Below are positions 15,065 to 22,600 of a stretch of 23,776 nt of DNA, one piece after another. Made by a program: the position numbers and the translations under genes. This DNA comes from Ignavibacteriales bacterium. GTDB lineage: Bacteria; Bacteroidota; Ignavibacteria; Ignavibacteriales; Ignavibacteriaceae. How positions within the stretch are numbered: position 1 is the first letter of the stretch; every line of letters starts with the position of its first letter. The notes below the pieces were generated by a model. That model searched no databases. It saw only the letters and a program-made list of their open reading frames with translations, and was not told the DNA's origin. The stretch covers positions 1-23,776 of the forward strand of contig JAGUXE010000328.1 of the NCBI GenBank assembly GCA_020061995.1. Reading direction: 5' to 3'.

Positions 15065-16084
15065 CGACAAAGCTTTTTTTATGTAGCGATCCTTTTTCGA
15101 TTGTTTTATCTTAGCTATCTCTACAAAGATGAATCCGTCAACACAATTTTGAAAATCGGGATCAATTCCGAAATCAAAAAAGCGACAACCTTTTTCATCA
15201 CATAATTCCGAGTATTGTTTAAAAAGAGTTGGAATTGATAATCCGTACATTTTGAGAGAGTCCTTTAATATCCGTAGTTCCGACTTATAATCCGAACCTC
15301 CAAATATAAGACTCAACTCATCTCTTCTTTTCTCAGACAACTGAAAAGGATTTTTCGCCTCAGCAATTTTGCCGTTATCACCAAACCATTTATTGTAAAA
15401 AAATATAATCATCTCCTGCGCATCCATATGATAAGAACTGCTTAAACTTACACCGCCGAACAGATACTTAATACTCTCATTATGATACAAAAACAGACCA
15501 ATGCCCTGCCATAAATAATCTAGAGCAGAACTGTTCCAATACTTTGACTGAATAAAACTTCTTCCAAGTTCCACTGAAAATGGGAGAAGGTTTCGAAAAT
15601 CATTTGAATAATTGAAAAGAGTTGAAGTATATAGACCTTTCTCACCATACTTTAGCAAGATTTCGTCACAAATCCCGAGACGATATGATCCTACTATCTC
15701 AAGTGATAACTCATCCCATAGCACAATATGTTTATAGAATTTGTCAAATACATCAAAATCAATTTTTTTTCCCGTTCCTTCACCCACTTTTCGGAATGTT
15801 ATTTCACGTAAACGAGCAATTTCTCTGATAACATCAGGATATTTGTCAAACTCAAGTTGAAATATTTTCTTCCCATCATCAGTTTCACCCAATAGCGGAG
15901 CGGTAAATAACTGTTTTTTCAACAATTGCCGATCAACCTGTTTAATAATGTTTCTTTCAGTTTTGAATATCCCTTTTTTGTTTTTCCCTATTTTATAAAG
16001 ATGTTTTCTGATTAGCTTAAGTTGAACATTCTCATCTTTAATTTGAAGAAGATAAATATTGATATGGAATTGTGTTACCAACAA
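15053..16084 (-). CDS. GNAT-family N-acyltransferase (OlsB/GlsB-like)
   Basis: A protein of up to 343 residues of the GNAT/hemolysin-like N-acyltransferase family that attaches a 3-hydroxyacyl chain to an amino acid in ornithine or glycine lipid synthesis. Visible motifs are IREIARLREITFRKVGEGTG, WDELSLEIVGSYRLG, PFSVELGRSFIQSKYW, LDYLWQGIGLFLY, and LFGGVSLSSSYHMDAQEMI. These follow the order seen in OlsB-like proteins. The only plausible in-frame starts are adjacent TTG codons at 16084 and 16081, which overlap the end of the acyltransferase gene by 44-47 bp. The N-terminal 60 residues are divergent, so the start is uncertain. The upstream partner supplies the second acylation. The acceptor amino acid cannot be told from sequence. 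Confidence 0.8.
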   Translation of the reverse strand: MLVTQFHINIYLLQIKDENVQLKLIRKHLYKIGKNKKGIFKTERNIIKQVDRQLLKKQLFTAPLLGETDDGKKIFQLEFDKYPDVIREIARLREITFRKVGEGTGKKIDFDVFDKFYKHIVLWDELSLEIVGSYRLGICDEILLKYGEKGLYTSTLFNYSNDFRNLLPFSVELGRSFIQSKYWNSSALDYLWQGIGLFLYHNESIKYLFGGVSLSSSYHMDAQEMIIFFYNKWFGDNGKIAEAKNPFQLSEKRRDELSLIFGGSDYKSELRILKDSLKMYGLSIPTLFKQYSELCDEKGCRFFDFGIDPDFQNCVDGFIFVEIAKIKQSKKDRYIKKALSEVV

Positions 16085-16793
16085 CGAGGTTTACTGTTTT
16101 CCCCGTTTTATTGAAAAATTCACGTGGTAATAAAAGAGTCGAAAATTTTTTGTTTATAAATGATATGAAGTAAAAAAAGAATGAATTCCTTCCATCAATA
16201 TAAATCGGAAGAATTGGTACTTTAAATTTATTTGCGAAGTAGAGAACACCTTTTTGCCACTTCCCGTCTGCAATACCTTTAGGACTGAAACGTGAAACTT
16301 CTCCTGCCGGAAAAATAATGAGAGCTTCTTCATTCTTTAATGAAGATATTATTTTTGCAACATTATCCTTCTGTGATTTCACATTATATAAATCGAATGG
16401 AAGGAAAAATTCACTCAAATTATCAATCTGAAGCAGCACATCATTTACTAAGATTTTTATATCACTTCGGATGTCAGATATTAATTTGATTAAGACTAAA
16501 CCATCTAATCCACCCAGGGGATGATTTGCTATAATAATGAGTTTCCCTTGAGTCGGTATTTTCTCACGGTCTTTTTGAGAAAGCGTGAAGGAAAAATCTA
16601 AATGCTCAAATATTTCATCTATAAAATCCACACCGGTTTTATCTTTATGACTACTTATAAAATCATTTATCTTCTTCTCATGCAATAGTTTTGATATTAT
16701 CTTGAAGATGAAACGAGTGATTGTGTCCGGAAATTTTTCTAAAAAAATCGGATTTTTTTTGATAATGAGATCCCTGAAATCAATCGTATTCAT
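16038..16793 (-). CDS. Lysophospholipid/O-acyltransferase (OlsA/GlsA-like, PlsC superfamily)
   Basis: A 251-residue PlsC-superfamily acyltransferase. It has the catalytic motif in the form ANHPLGGLDG (H91, D97) and FPAGEVSR (161-168), followed by PILPIYIDGRNS. The spacing between His and Asp is five residues rather than the usual four; the NHPLGGLDG form is what I expect of the OlsA/OlsF-like branch that works with GNAT N-acyltransferases. I chose ATG 16793 over TTG 16817. It follows GAAGAG and overlaps the stop of the small membrane protein by 14 bp, a typical coupled start. With the GNAT gene it should make a two-chain amino-acid lipid (N-acylation then O-acylation). The gene order equals the domain order reported for fused OlsF. 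Confidence 0.85.
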   Translation of the reverse strand: MNTIDFRDLIIKKNPIFLEKFPDTITRFIFKIISKLLHEKKINDFISSHKDKTGVDFIDEIFEHLDFSFTLSQKDREKIPTQGKLIIIANHPLGGLDGLVLIKLISDIRSDIKILVNDVLLQIDNLSEFFLPFDLYNVKSQKDNVAKIISSLKNEEALIIFPAGEVSRFSPKGIADGKWQKGVLYFANKFKVPILPIYIDGRNSFFFYFISFINKKFSTLLLPREFFNKTGKTVNLVVGNTIPYQYLSSSN

Positions 16794-16983
16794 AAGCAGA
16801 CTCTTCAATGGGAACAATACTAATTTTAGATTTATCAGCGAGAATTAAATCAATCCAAAGAAATATAATCGCAAGTAGAACTGCTATGACAGCAAACAAA
16901 TATTCACTTCTTATAATGGATAAAAAAAATATAAATAGATAGAGAAGGACATTCGTTGTACTTCTATCAAATATCTGTAACAT
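16780..16983 (-). CDS. Small two-helix membrane protein
   Basis: A 67-residue protein of unknown family. Two hydrophobic stretches (about residues 11-24 and 28-48, LFAVIAVLLAIIFLWIDLIL) are separated by a short charged turn, and the tail is acidic (EESAYEYD). It has an ATG start at 16983 with GGGAG upstream, and its end overlaps the acyltransferase start. Those two facts make it a real gene, first in a three-gene operon with the acyltransferases. It could be an accessory or membrane anchor for the lipid-synthesis enzymes. I do not recognise it and assign no function. Confidence 0.65.
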   Translation of the reverse strand: MLQIFDRSTTNVLLYLFIFFLSIIRSEYLFAVIAVLLAIIFLWIDLILADKSKISIVPIEESAYEYD

Positions 16984-17025
16984 TTTTAACTCCCGCTAAA
17001 TTATTAAAAAAATGGTCAACAATTT

Positions 17026-17046
17026 ATTTGGATAACTTTTCCAAAT
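17026..17046. promoter_or_regulatory. Dyad in the divergent intergenic region, possible operator
   Basis: ATTTGGA (17026-17032) and TCCAAAT (17040-17046) form a perfect 7-bp dyad with a 7-nt spacer, in the 178-bp gap between the divergent lipid-acyltransferase operon and the LD-carboxypeptidase gene. The minus strand also reads TAAATTTG here, a -7-like box without a -33 partner. A regulator site is only a possibility. Confidence 0.25.
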
Positions 17047-17161
17047 TTATTGCTGCATTATTACTACATTATTAATTTAGTATTATCAAAATATTAAGTT
17101 TAGGGGGAAGATATAGAAACCTAATCTTGATGAGTCACAAAACACACATAGAAGGATAGCC

Positions 17162-18103
17162 ATGAACATCATTAAGCCACACAAATTGAAAAGAGGGGAT
17201 ACAGTAGGATTTATTTCTCCTGCATCATCACCTGAAGATTCAACCCGAATAGAAAAAACAGTTAACTATTTTGAAAAACTTGGATACAAAACCGAAGTAG
17301 GAAAAAACGTTGGTAAATATAACGGTTATCTCGCCGGAACAGACGATGAACGTCTTGAAGATTTTCATTCTATGTTCAAGAATAAAAATGTAAAAGCTAT
17401 AATTTGTTTACGGGGTGGTTATGGTGCCCCAAGACTTCTCCATCGAATTGATTATAAACTTATTAAAAATAATCCTAAGATATTTATTGGCTATAGTGAT
17501 ATAACAGCTCTTCAGATGGCAATCTTTAAGAAAACTGGATTAGTAACTTTTGCCGGACCAATGGCGTCGGTAGAACTTTTCAAAAAAATGCCGGCTTATT
17601 CAGAAGAAAATTTTTGGGCGATGATTACATCCTCTAAAAAAATCGGTAAAGTTTCAATGCCCGGAAAGCACAAATTGAAAGCAATAGTTAAAGGGAATGC
17701 TGAAGGAACTTTAATCGGTGGAAACCTTGCTGTTTTTCTTGGACTGATGGGGACTGAATATTTGCCATCTTTTAATGATTCAATTTTATTCTTTGAAGAT
17801 GTAGGGGAAGTGCCTTATCGCATTGACAGATTATTAAGCCAACTAAGACTATCAAAAGCTTTCACAAAGGCTAGGGGATTATTGTTGGGACAGTTTACAG
17901 ATTGTGATGAAAAAGATTTAGATAAAAGAACTCTCCCTTTATCAAAAGTATTTGATGATTATATAAATGATTTAACAATCCCTGTAATTTCCAACTTCCC
18001 GCATGGACACGTTGAAATTAAAATGCCGATAGCCTACGGAACAAGAGTGAAACTGAACGCTAATAAAACAGAAGTTGAATATCTTGAATCAGGTGTTATC
18101 TAA
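17162..18103 (+). CDS. ldcA: LD-carboxypeptidase (S66 family, LdcA-like)
   Basis: A 313-residue serine peptidase that removes the terminal D-alanine from murein tetrapeptides during peptidoglycan recycling. The N-terminal GDTVGFISPASSPED and CLRGGYGAPRLL motifs are typical. The catalytic triad is visible as S112 in GYSDITAL, E212 in FFEDVGEVPYRIDRLL and H281 in NFPHGH. Length matches the family. No signal peptide is present, so it is cytoplasmic. The ATG at 17162 is preceded by GAAGGAT. Its last 8 bp overlap tail to tail with an amidase lipoprotein gene on the other strand, another cell-wall hydrolase. Confidence 0.95.
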   Translation: MNIIKPHKLKRGDTVGFISPASSPEDSTRIEKTVNYFEKLGYKTEVGKNVGKYNGYLAGTDDERLEDFHSMFKNKNVKAIICLRGGYGAPRLLHRIDYKLIKNNPKIFIGYSDITALQMAIFKKTGLVTFAGPMASVELFKKMPAYSEENFWAMITSSKKIGKVSMPGKHKLKAIVKGNAEGTLIGGNLAVFLGLMGTEYLPSFNDSILFFEDVGEVPYRIDRLLSQLRLSKAFTKARGLLLGQFTDCDEKDLDKRTLPLSKVFDDYINDLTIPVISNFPHGHVEIKMPIAYGTRVKLNANKTEVEYLESGVI

Positions 18104-18683
18104 GTTTAGCTTTAACATCTTTTATTAAAGAGCCATCTTCTAAATATTTATGAAGATTTTTACCGGGGCATAATGTATTTGCAAAATCTTTATGCCCTTT
18201 AATTGAATCAGCAGGGATGTTAAATTTCTTTATTGAATAGACAATGAGATTAACTAAAGATTGGTATTGTTTTGATGTAACTTCTTGTTCTTCAAAATTT
18301 CCGAAGCATGTTATTAGTAAATGTCCTTCCGGATTATATTCAGTTGCAGTCTCTCCTTGAGTAAAGACATTTCTCCCTTCTAAAATATTTCCGTCAAAGT
18401 CGATTAGGAAATGATATGGAATATCACTCCAGTTTCGTTCTGTTCCCATGCCCCAAACTTGAACACGTTTAAGTTTAGTTGCCGCTGATTCTTTTTCGGG
18501 ATTAAAAAATACACCTTCGTGATGAATGGTAATCTTCTCCGGTATATGTACCTTATAAGGTTTTGGCTCATTTGCATTCCAGAAAGATCGGGGTAAAATA
18601 TTCAGCTCTTCGCTGGTATTAATTGAAGAACAATTTGAGATTAAAAAAGCAGTAATAATTAACAGGAAATAATTTTTATACAT
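18096..18683 (-). CDS. PGRP/N-acetylmuramoyl-L-alanine amidase-like lipoprotein
   Basis: A 195-residue lipoprotein (lipobox ISNC, Cys18) with a peptidoglycan-recognition/amidase_2 domain (about 50-190). The zinc ligands are H54 in ITIHHEG, H164 in IKGHKDF and C172 in NTLCPG. Y90 in IPYHFLIDFDG matches the conserved catalytic-site tyrosine. The Cys ligand is the form found in amidase-active PGRPs. The domain also carries LEGRN and HLLITCFGNFE. It is probably outer-membrane attached and cleaves between muramic acid and L-alanine, releasing or trimming murein. It is the last gene of the long minus-strand operon, 17 bp after ispE, and overlaps the 3' end of ldcA. Confidence 0.9.
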   Translation of the reverse strand: MYKNYFLLIITAFLISNCSSINTSEELNILPRSFWNANEPKPYKVHIPEKITIHHEGVFFNPEKESAATKLKRVQVWGMGTERNWSDIPYHFLIDFDGNILEGRNVFTQGETATEYNPEGHLLITCFGNFEEQEVTSKQYQSLVNLIVYSIKKFNIPADSIKGHKDFANTLCPGKNLHKYLEDGSLIKDVKAKLR

Positions 18684-18700
18684 TTCAAAACCCTCTATAC

Positions 18701-19534
18701 TTAATCATTTAATTGTAGAAAACAGAAATAGTTTTTATCATAATATTTTTTTGCATATTCGGCTATTTCAGAATCAGAAAAAATCGCAAAGAAAGTTGAT
18801 CCGCTGCCACTCATCAAAACAAAATCGGCACCGAAATCATATAATTTCTTTTTTAGTTCAGCTAACTCCGGATAATTTGAAGTAACAATTTCTTCAAAAT
18901 CATTTTTTATTGTTTCACGATAACTGATAAATGATTTATCATTACTAACCAAATTCTTCAATTGAAATTTTACCTTTTGTGGAGTAATATTTTGAAAAGC
19001 CCATTTAGTTGAAATATGAATTTTAGGATTAATTAACAGTAAAGGTTTATTAATCTCAAAGTCAATTGGTTCTAGTATTTCACCGCGAGATGTTGCAAAA
19101 GAAGGAATCGGTTTAAGAAAAAACGGGACATCAGAACCAAGTTGAAGTGCCATTCTTTTTATTGTTTCAATCGGAATTTTTAATTCGAACAACTCATTTA
19201 ACGAGAGGAGTGTATGCGCTGCATTCGAACTTCCTCCTCCTAATCCACCCCCTATCGGAATAACTTTTTGCAAAGATATTTTCACATTAAGCTTTCTTTT
19301 TACAAATTCTTCAATTAAGAAGAGAGCTCGAATAATTAGATTTGTGGGATCATTGTCCAATGAGGCAACATTTGAAATAAAAGAGAATCTGTCTGATTTC
19401 TCAAAAACAATTTTGTCGCTTAATTCAAGTGGATAAAAAATTGTTTCAAGATTATGAAATCCATCCATTCTTTTTTCGATGATGTTCAGTCCGAAATTAA
19501 TTTTCGCAGGAGAATTAATAGTTATTTTTTCCAT
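18701..19534 (-). CDS. ispE: 4-diphosphocytidyl-2-C-methyl-D-erythritol kinase
   Basis: A 277-residue GHMP kinase that phosphorylates CDP-methylerythritol in the non-mevalonate isoprenoid pathway. The family motifs are SPAKINFGLNIIEKRMDGFH (8-27, catalytic Lys11), the ATP loop PIGGGLGGGSSNAA (93-106), LGSDVPFFL (132-140, catalytic Asp135) and the C-terminal MSGSGSTFFAIF. Length is standard and all key residues are present. It starts with ATG inside the end of the homocysteine-methyltransferase-like gene (20-bp overlap), which indicates translational coupling. The product feeds synthesis of undecaprenyl phosphate and quinones, which fits a cell-envelope operon. Confidence 0.96.
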   Translation of the reverse strand: MEKITINSPAKINFGLNIIEKRMDGFHNLETIFYPLELSDKIVFEKSDRFSFISNVASLDNDPTNLIIRALFLIEEFVKRKLNVKISLQKVIPIGGGLGGGSSNAAHTLLSLNELFELKIPIETIKRMALQLGSDVPFFLKPIPSFATSRGEILEPIDFEINKPLLLINPKIHISTKWAFQNITPQKVKFQLKNLVSNDKSFISYRETIKNDFEEIVTSNYPELAELKKKLYDFGADFVLMSGSGSTFFAIFSDSEIAEYAKKYYDKNYFCFLQLND

Positions 19535-20399
19535 CTAAATATCTTTTTATCATTTTAATATGTGAATGTGATGAACCACAGCAAGCACCAATAAATATGT
19601 AATTAGTCTGTGGCAAATGTGATACGTCATCAATGTATAAATCCGGTGTTACAGTGCACTTCAATTTAATATTTAAACTATTTTCTCCTCCACAATTTAG
19701 ATAAAAACCCCAATCCGATTTTAATTCTATTTTATTTAACAATGAACGTAACTGTTTTGGACTTACACAATTAAAGCTCAGTGCAAGAGGTTTGAATGGT
19801 ATTAGATATTCAATGATTTCAGAAACAGTTTCACCGGAGAGTATTCTGAGATCATTATTAAAGTACAAGCTTATTACGAATGGAAACTTATTCGTATTAC
19901 AATATTCTGCAATTATTTTGATTTCATCAAAATGACTTTGCGTTTCATTTAAGATAAAATCGACCCCTGCACTCATTAGTTCATCTATATGTCTATGATG
20001 GTTATCAACTAAATCAAAATGTGAAATAGTTCTATTGGTTTGATAACAATCTTCTGCCGGAGCATTTGAACCGGCAATTAAAATATTATTATTTTCACGC
20101 GCTTCAAATGCAATTGATACACTTTTTTGAATCAATGAAGAATAGCTTAAATCAAGATTCGAATTTTTGTAAGCGAGATAATTTGTTCTGAAGGTATTAG
20201 TCGTTATAATATCAGCACCCGATTCCACATACTCTTTATGGAGGTTTAAAACTAATTCAGGGTTTGAAATATTGAAAATAGATGTCCACAATGTTTTACT
20301 AAAATTAGAATTATGCTCAATAAGCTTCGTACCGATTGCGCCGTTGAGAATTAGAGGACGATTTAATTTATTATTCTTTATATAATTGTGGAATAACAT
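19515..20399 (-). CDS. Homocysteine S-methyltransferase-domain protein
   Basis: A 294-residue stand-alone homocysteine S-methyltransferase (Hcy-binding) TIM barrel. It has LILNGAIGTKL at the N-terminus, GADIITTNTFRTN (61-73), and the three zinc-binding cysteines: C211 in SFNCVSP and C273-C274 in GACCGSSHSHI. These bind zinc and activate the homocysteine or related thiol. There is no folate, cobalamin-binding or activation domain, so it is not full-length MetH. It could act with S-methylmethionine or SAM (MmuM-like), or as the N-terminal module of a split MetH. Its place between a glycosyltransferase gene (13 bp upstream) and ispE (20-bp overlap) gives no clear substrate clue. Confidence 0.88.
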   Translation of the reverse strand: MLFHNYIKNNKLNRPLILNGAIGTKLIEHNSNFSKTLWTSIFNISNPELVLNLHKEYVESGADIITTNTFRTNYLAYKNSNLDLSYSSLIQKSVSIAFEARENNNILIAGSNAPAEDCYQTNRTISHFDLVDNHHRHIDELMSAGVDFILNETQSHFDEIKIIAEYCNTNKFPFVISLYFNNDLRILSGETVSEIIEYLIPFKPLALSFNCVSPKQLRSLLNKIELKSDWGFYLNCGGENSLNIKLKCTVTPDLYIDDVSHLPQTNYIFIGACCGSSHSHIKMIKRYLDGKNNY

Positions 20400-20412
20400 T
20401 AAAAGACTATGA

Positions 20413-21549
20413 TTAACTTTTATGGTGTCTTTTATAAAAATTCATTATTTCATCTATGATTCGATTAAGATCAATCATTTGGATACATTCTAAATTATAG
20501 GGACAAGATTTTTTCCAACAAGGTGAGCAGTGTAAATCATTCTGAAAAAGTTTAACACCACGATCATACATTTCAATTTCAGTCCAACAACTCAGCCCAA
20601 ACCAGGCGATTACATATTTCTTTAGCGCTATTGCCATATGCATTCCGAATGAATCGCCTGTTACAATTACATCTGCAAGATTTTCGAAACAGGCTCCTTT
20701 CCGTAATCCATGATTTGTTGGAGTATTAATTACTTTATTACCGAAGCGGGAAGCAATTTTATCATTTCGTTCAGTATCTTCGGGACCCCCAACGAGCATA
20801 ATCTTAAAAAGATTTAATGATAAAAGTTTATCGATTAAAAAGATGTGTTGTTCAATAGTCATCTTTTTATTGGGAAAAAGAAGTGAGCATCCGGTATTAA
20901 ATCCTACTACAAAATCAGTTTCTTTTATTCCATTCTCCTGTTTGTAGTTATCTTGAAACTCAATTTCTTCTTTTGTGAAATTGAAAGTATAATCATCTTT
21001 TTGATAATCTATTTCAAATGTCTCTGCAAGATATTCTTGCCCGGTCTTAGTATTCTCTTTAAACTTAACCTGATTATTCATTCCAAGTAAATAATTATAT
21101 GATGCTCCATCGTTTACCGGAATAATTTTACCATTTTCATTAAGTCCGAATCCAAGTTTATACTCAGCTTTTACAGAATTTAAAAGTGCACATGAACGTT
21201 GAGATTTATCGACATTCATCACATAATCAAAATTCATTTCATTTAAAATTGAAATTGATTCAAAATCATAAGTGAAGATGTAATTTATATAATGATTGTT
21301 TTGGAGGAGTAAATGGGCAGGTTTAAGAGTAATCCAATAAATGGTAGATTCCGGAAACTTTCTTTTAAGCCCCGGGAGCTGGGCGGTTGTCATCAAAACA
21401 TCTCCCATCGCATCAAGATTAATAATTAATATTTTTGTTCCTATCGGCTTGTTTGCTTTACAACCATCAGACCAGCAATCATGGTCTTCAAAGCAGGGTT
21501 TATAGCCGTTAAAATTTTGGCAATTAGGAATTGGTTTTAACATGAGCAT
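20413..21549 (-). CDS. Glycosyltransferase family 9 (heptosyltransferase-like) with extra N-terminal Cys motif
   Basis: A 378-residue GT9 enzyme that transfers a heptose or similar sugar to a lipopolysaccharide-type acceptor. The GT9 fold begins at about residue 38 (KILIINLDAMGDVLMTTAQL), and the donor-site region is VTGDSFGMHMAIALKK. A C-terminal Cys cluster, CSPCWKKSCPYNLEC, has the spacing CxxC-x4-C-x5-C known from WaaF-like proteins. Unlike its neighbours, the first 35 residues carry four further cysteines (C10, C19, C25, C30) around FNGYKPCFEDHDC, probably a metal-binding appendage seen in one GT9 branch. The ATG at 21549 (or 21543) overlaps the upstream GT9 gene by 20-26 bp. It is the third of three consecutive GT9 genes. 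Confidence 0.88.
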   Translation of the reverse strand: MLMLKPIPNCQNFNGYKPCFEDHDCWSDGCKANKPIGTKILIINLDAMGDVLMTTAQLPGLKRKFPESTIYWITLKPAHLLLQNNHYINYIFTYDFESISILNEMNFDYVMNVDKSQRSCALLNSVKAEYKLGFGLNENGKIIPVNDGASYNYLLGMNNQVKFKENTKTGQEYLAETFEIDYQKDDYTFNFTKEEIEFQDNYKQENGIKETDFVVGFNTGCSLLFPNKKMTIEQHIFLIDKLLSLNLFKIMLVGGPEDTERNDKIASRFGNKVINTPTNHGLRKGACFENLADVIVTGDSFGMHMAIALKKYVIAWFGLSCWTEIEMYDRGVKLFQNDLHCSPCWKKSCPYNLECIQMIDLNRIIDEIMNFYKRHHKS

Positions 21550-22600
21550 ATTTCTCTAAAAATGGTTTAAATTTTTTAATTACTTCTTCAAATGAAACAT
21601 TAAAGAGTGTCGGTTCTTTTGTGATAACACAATCAAAGGGCGATTGAAAAGGGCTCCAAATTTGTGCATTGGTATCATACTGAACATAAATTCCGAAGAC
21701 AGGAATTTTGGCCACAGATGCAAGGTGAATAGTTGCTGTATCGGGAGAAAATAACATATCCAATTTTGTAATCATTGCAGCAAATTCATCAAAGACCGGT
21801 GTAAAGAAAATCTTATCTTTATTCTCCCCCATAATACTCATTGCACTTCTTAAATCGCGCGTTGTTGATAGCATCAATACTTGAACGTCGTATGCTTTTA
21901 AGAAATCAATAAGAGATCTAAAATTTTTAACACCCCAAAATCGTGCATCGCTTCCGGCGGAAATATTTATTCCTAAAATAAACTTCGAGCGATCAAATGT
22001 TTTTGAAAGATAATCATCAATTTTCTTTAAAGAATGTTCAAGCGGATAATAATGGACATTACACTCATCAACATTATAAATAATGCTAAATAGATTTGCC
22101 AACTGCATTATCCGTTCAATTACGTGTGATTCACTTTGCTGAAGACGCTTTGCAGTGTGCGTATATACTTTAGAATTTGATTTTTCTAATCCGAACTTAT
22201 ATGGTATATGTAGTTTACTGATTAGGAATGAAACCGTTGTTGAAACATCATCGTGCAAATCAATTACAGCATCAAATTTCATTTCGTTCAATAGTTTTAA
22301 AGTCTCTCTAAAACCTTTGGCTCCTTTTTGAAATACAATAATCTGATCAACGTCCGGGGTATTTTTAAATGTAAAATAATTTTTTGAGTCGGCGAGCACC
22401 ACAATTTTACAGTTTATGTTTTTCTTAACAGAATGCAAAAGTGGAGTTGTTACTAATGCGTCACCAATACGATTTAATCTTACAAATAAAAGTTTCGAAT
22501 TGCTTGAAAACTGCGGAATAGAGTTTACTTTCTTTGAAGTATGAAAGGTCAAATAGAAATCCAGCAAAAAGTTTTTTAATGCGATTTCGAGTTTTTTCAT
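21524..22600 (-). CDS. Glycosyltransferase family 9 (heptosyltransferase-like)
   Basis: A 358-residue GT9 enzyme. The N-terminal domain shows KLLFVRLNRIGDALVTTPLL with the conserved Gly-Asp, then FDAVIDLHDDVSTTVSFLIS and PYKFGLEK. The C-terminal domain shows LGINISAGSDARFWGVKNF and LFSPDTATIHLASVAKIPVFGIY, matching the sugar-nucleotide-binding half. It lacks the C-terminal Cys cluster present in the other two GT9 proteins here, so it is a different subfamily. Its ATG overlaps the stop of the preceding GT9 gene (ATGA), and its 3' end overlaps the next. It probably adds one sugar of a lipopolysaccharide core; the acceptor is not predictable. Confidence 0.9.
   Translation of the reverse strand: MKKLEIALKNFLLDFYLTFHTSKKVNSIPQFSSNSKLLFVRLNRIGDALVTTPLLHSVKKNINCKIVVLADSKNYFTFKNTPDVDQIIVFQKGAKGFRETLKLLNEMKFDAVIDLHDDVSTTVSFLISKLHIPYKFGLEKSNSKVYTHTAKRLQQSESHVIERIMQLANLFSIIYNVDECNVHYYPLEHSLKKIDDYLSKTFDRSKFILGINISAGSDARFWGVKNFRSLIDFLKAYDVQVLMLSTTRDLRSAMSIMGENKDKIFFTPVFDEFAAMITKLDMLFSPDTATIHLASVAKIPVFGIYVQYDTNAQIWSPFQSPFDCVITKEPTLFNVSFEEVIKKFKPFLEKYAHVKTNS

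Noticed and set aside
16038..16084. A frameshifted fused OlsF-type gene broken into two
   Set aside because: Each half has complete domain motifs and its own in-frame start and stop; the acyltransferase ends normally, so two overlapping genes are more likely than one broken gene.
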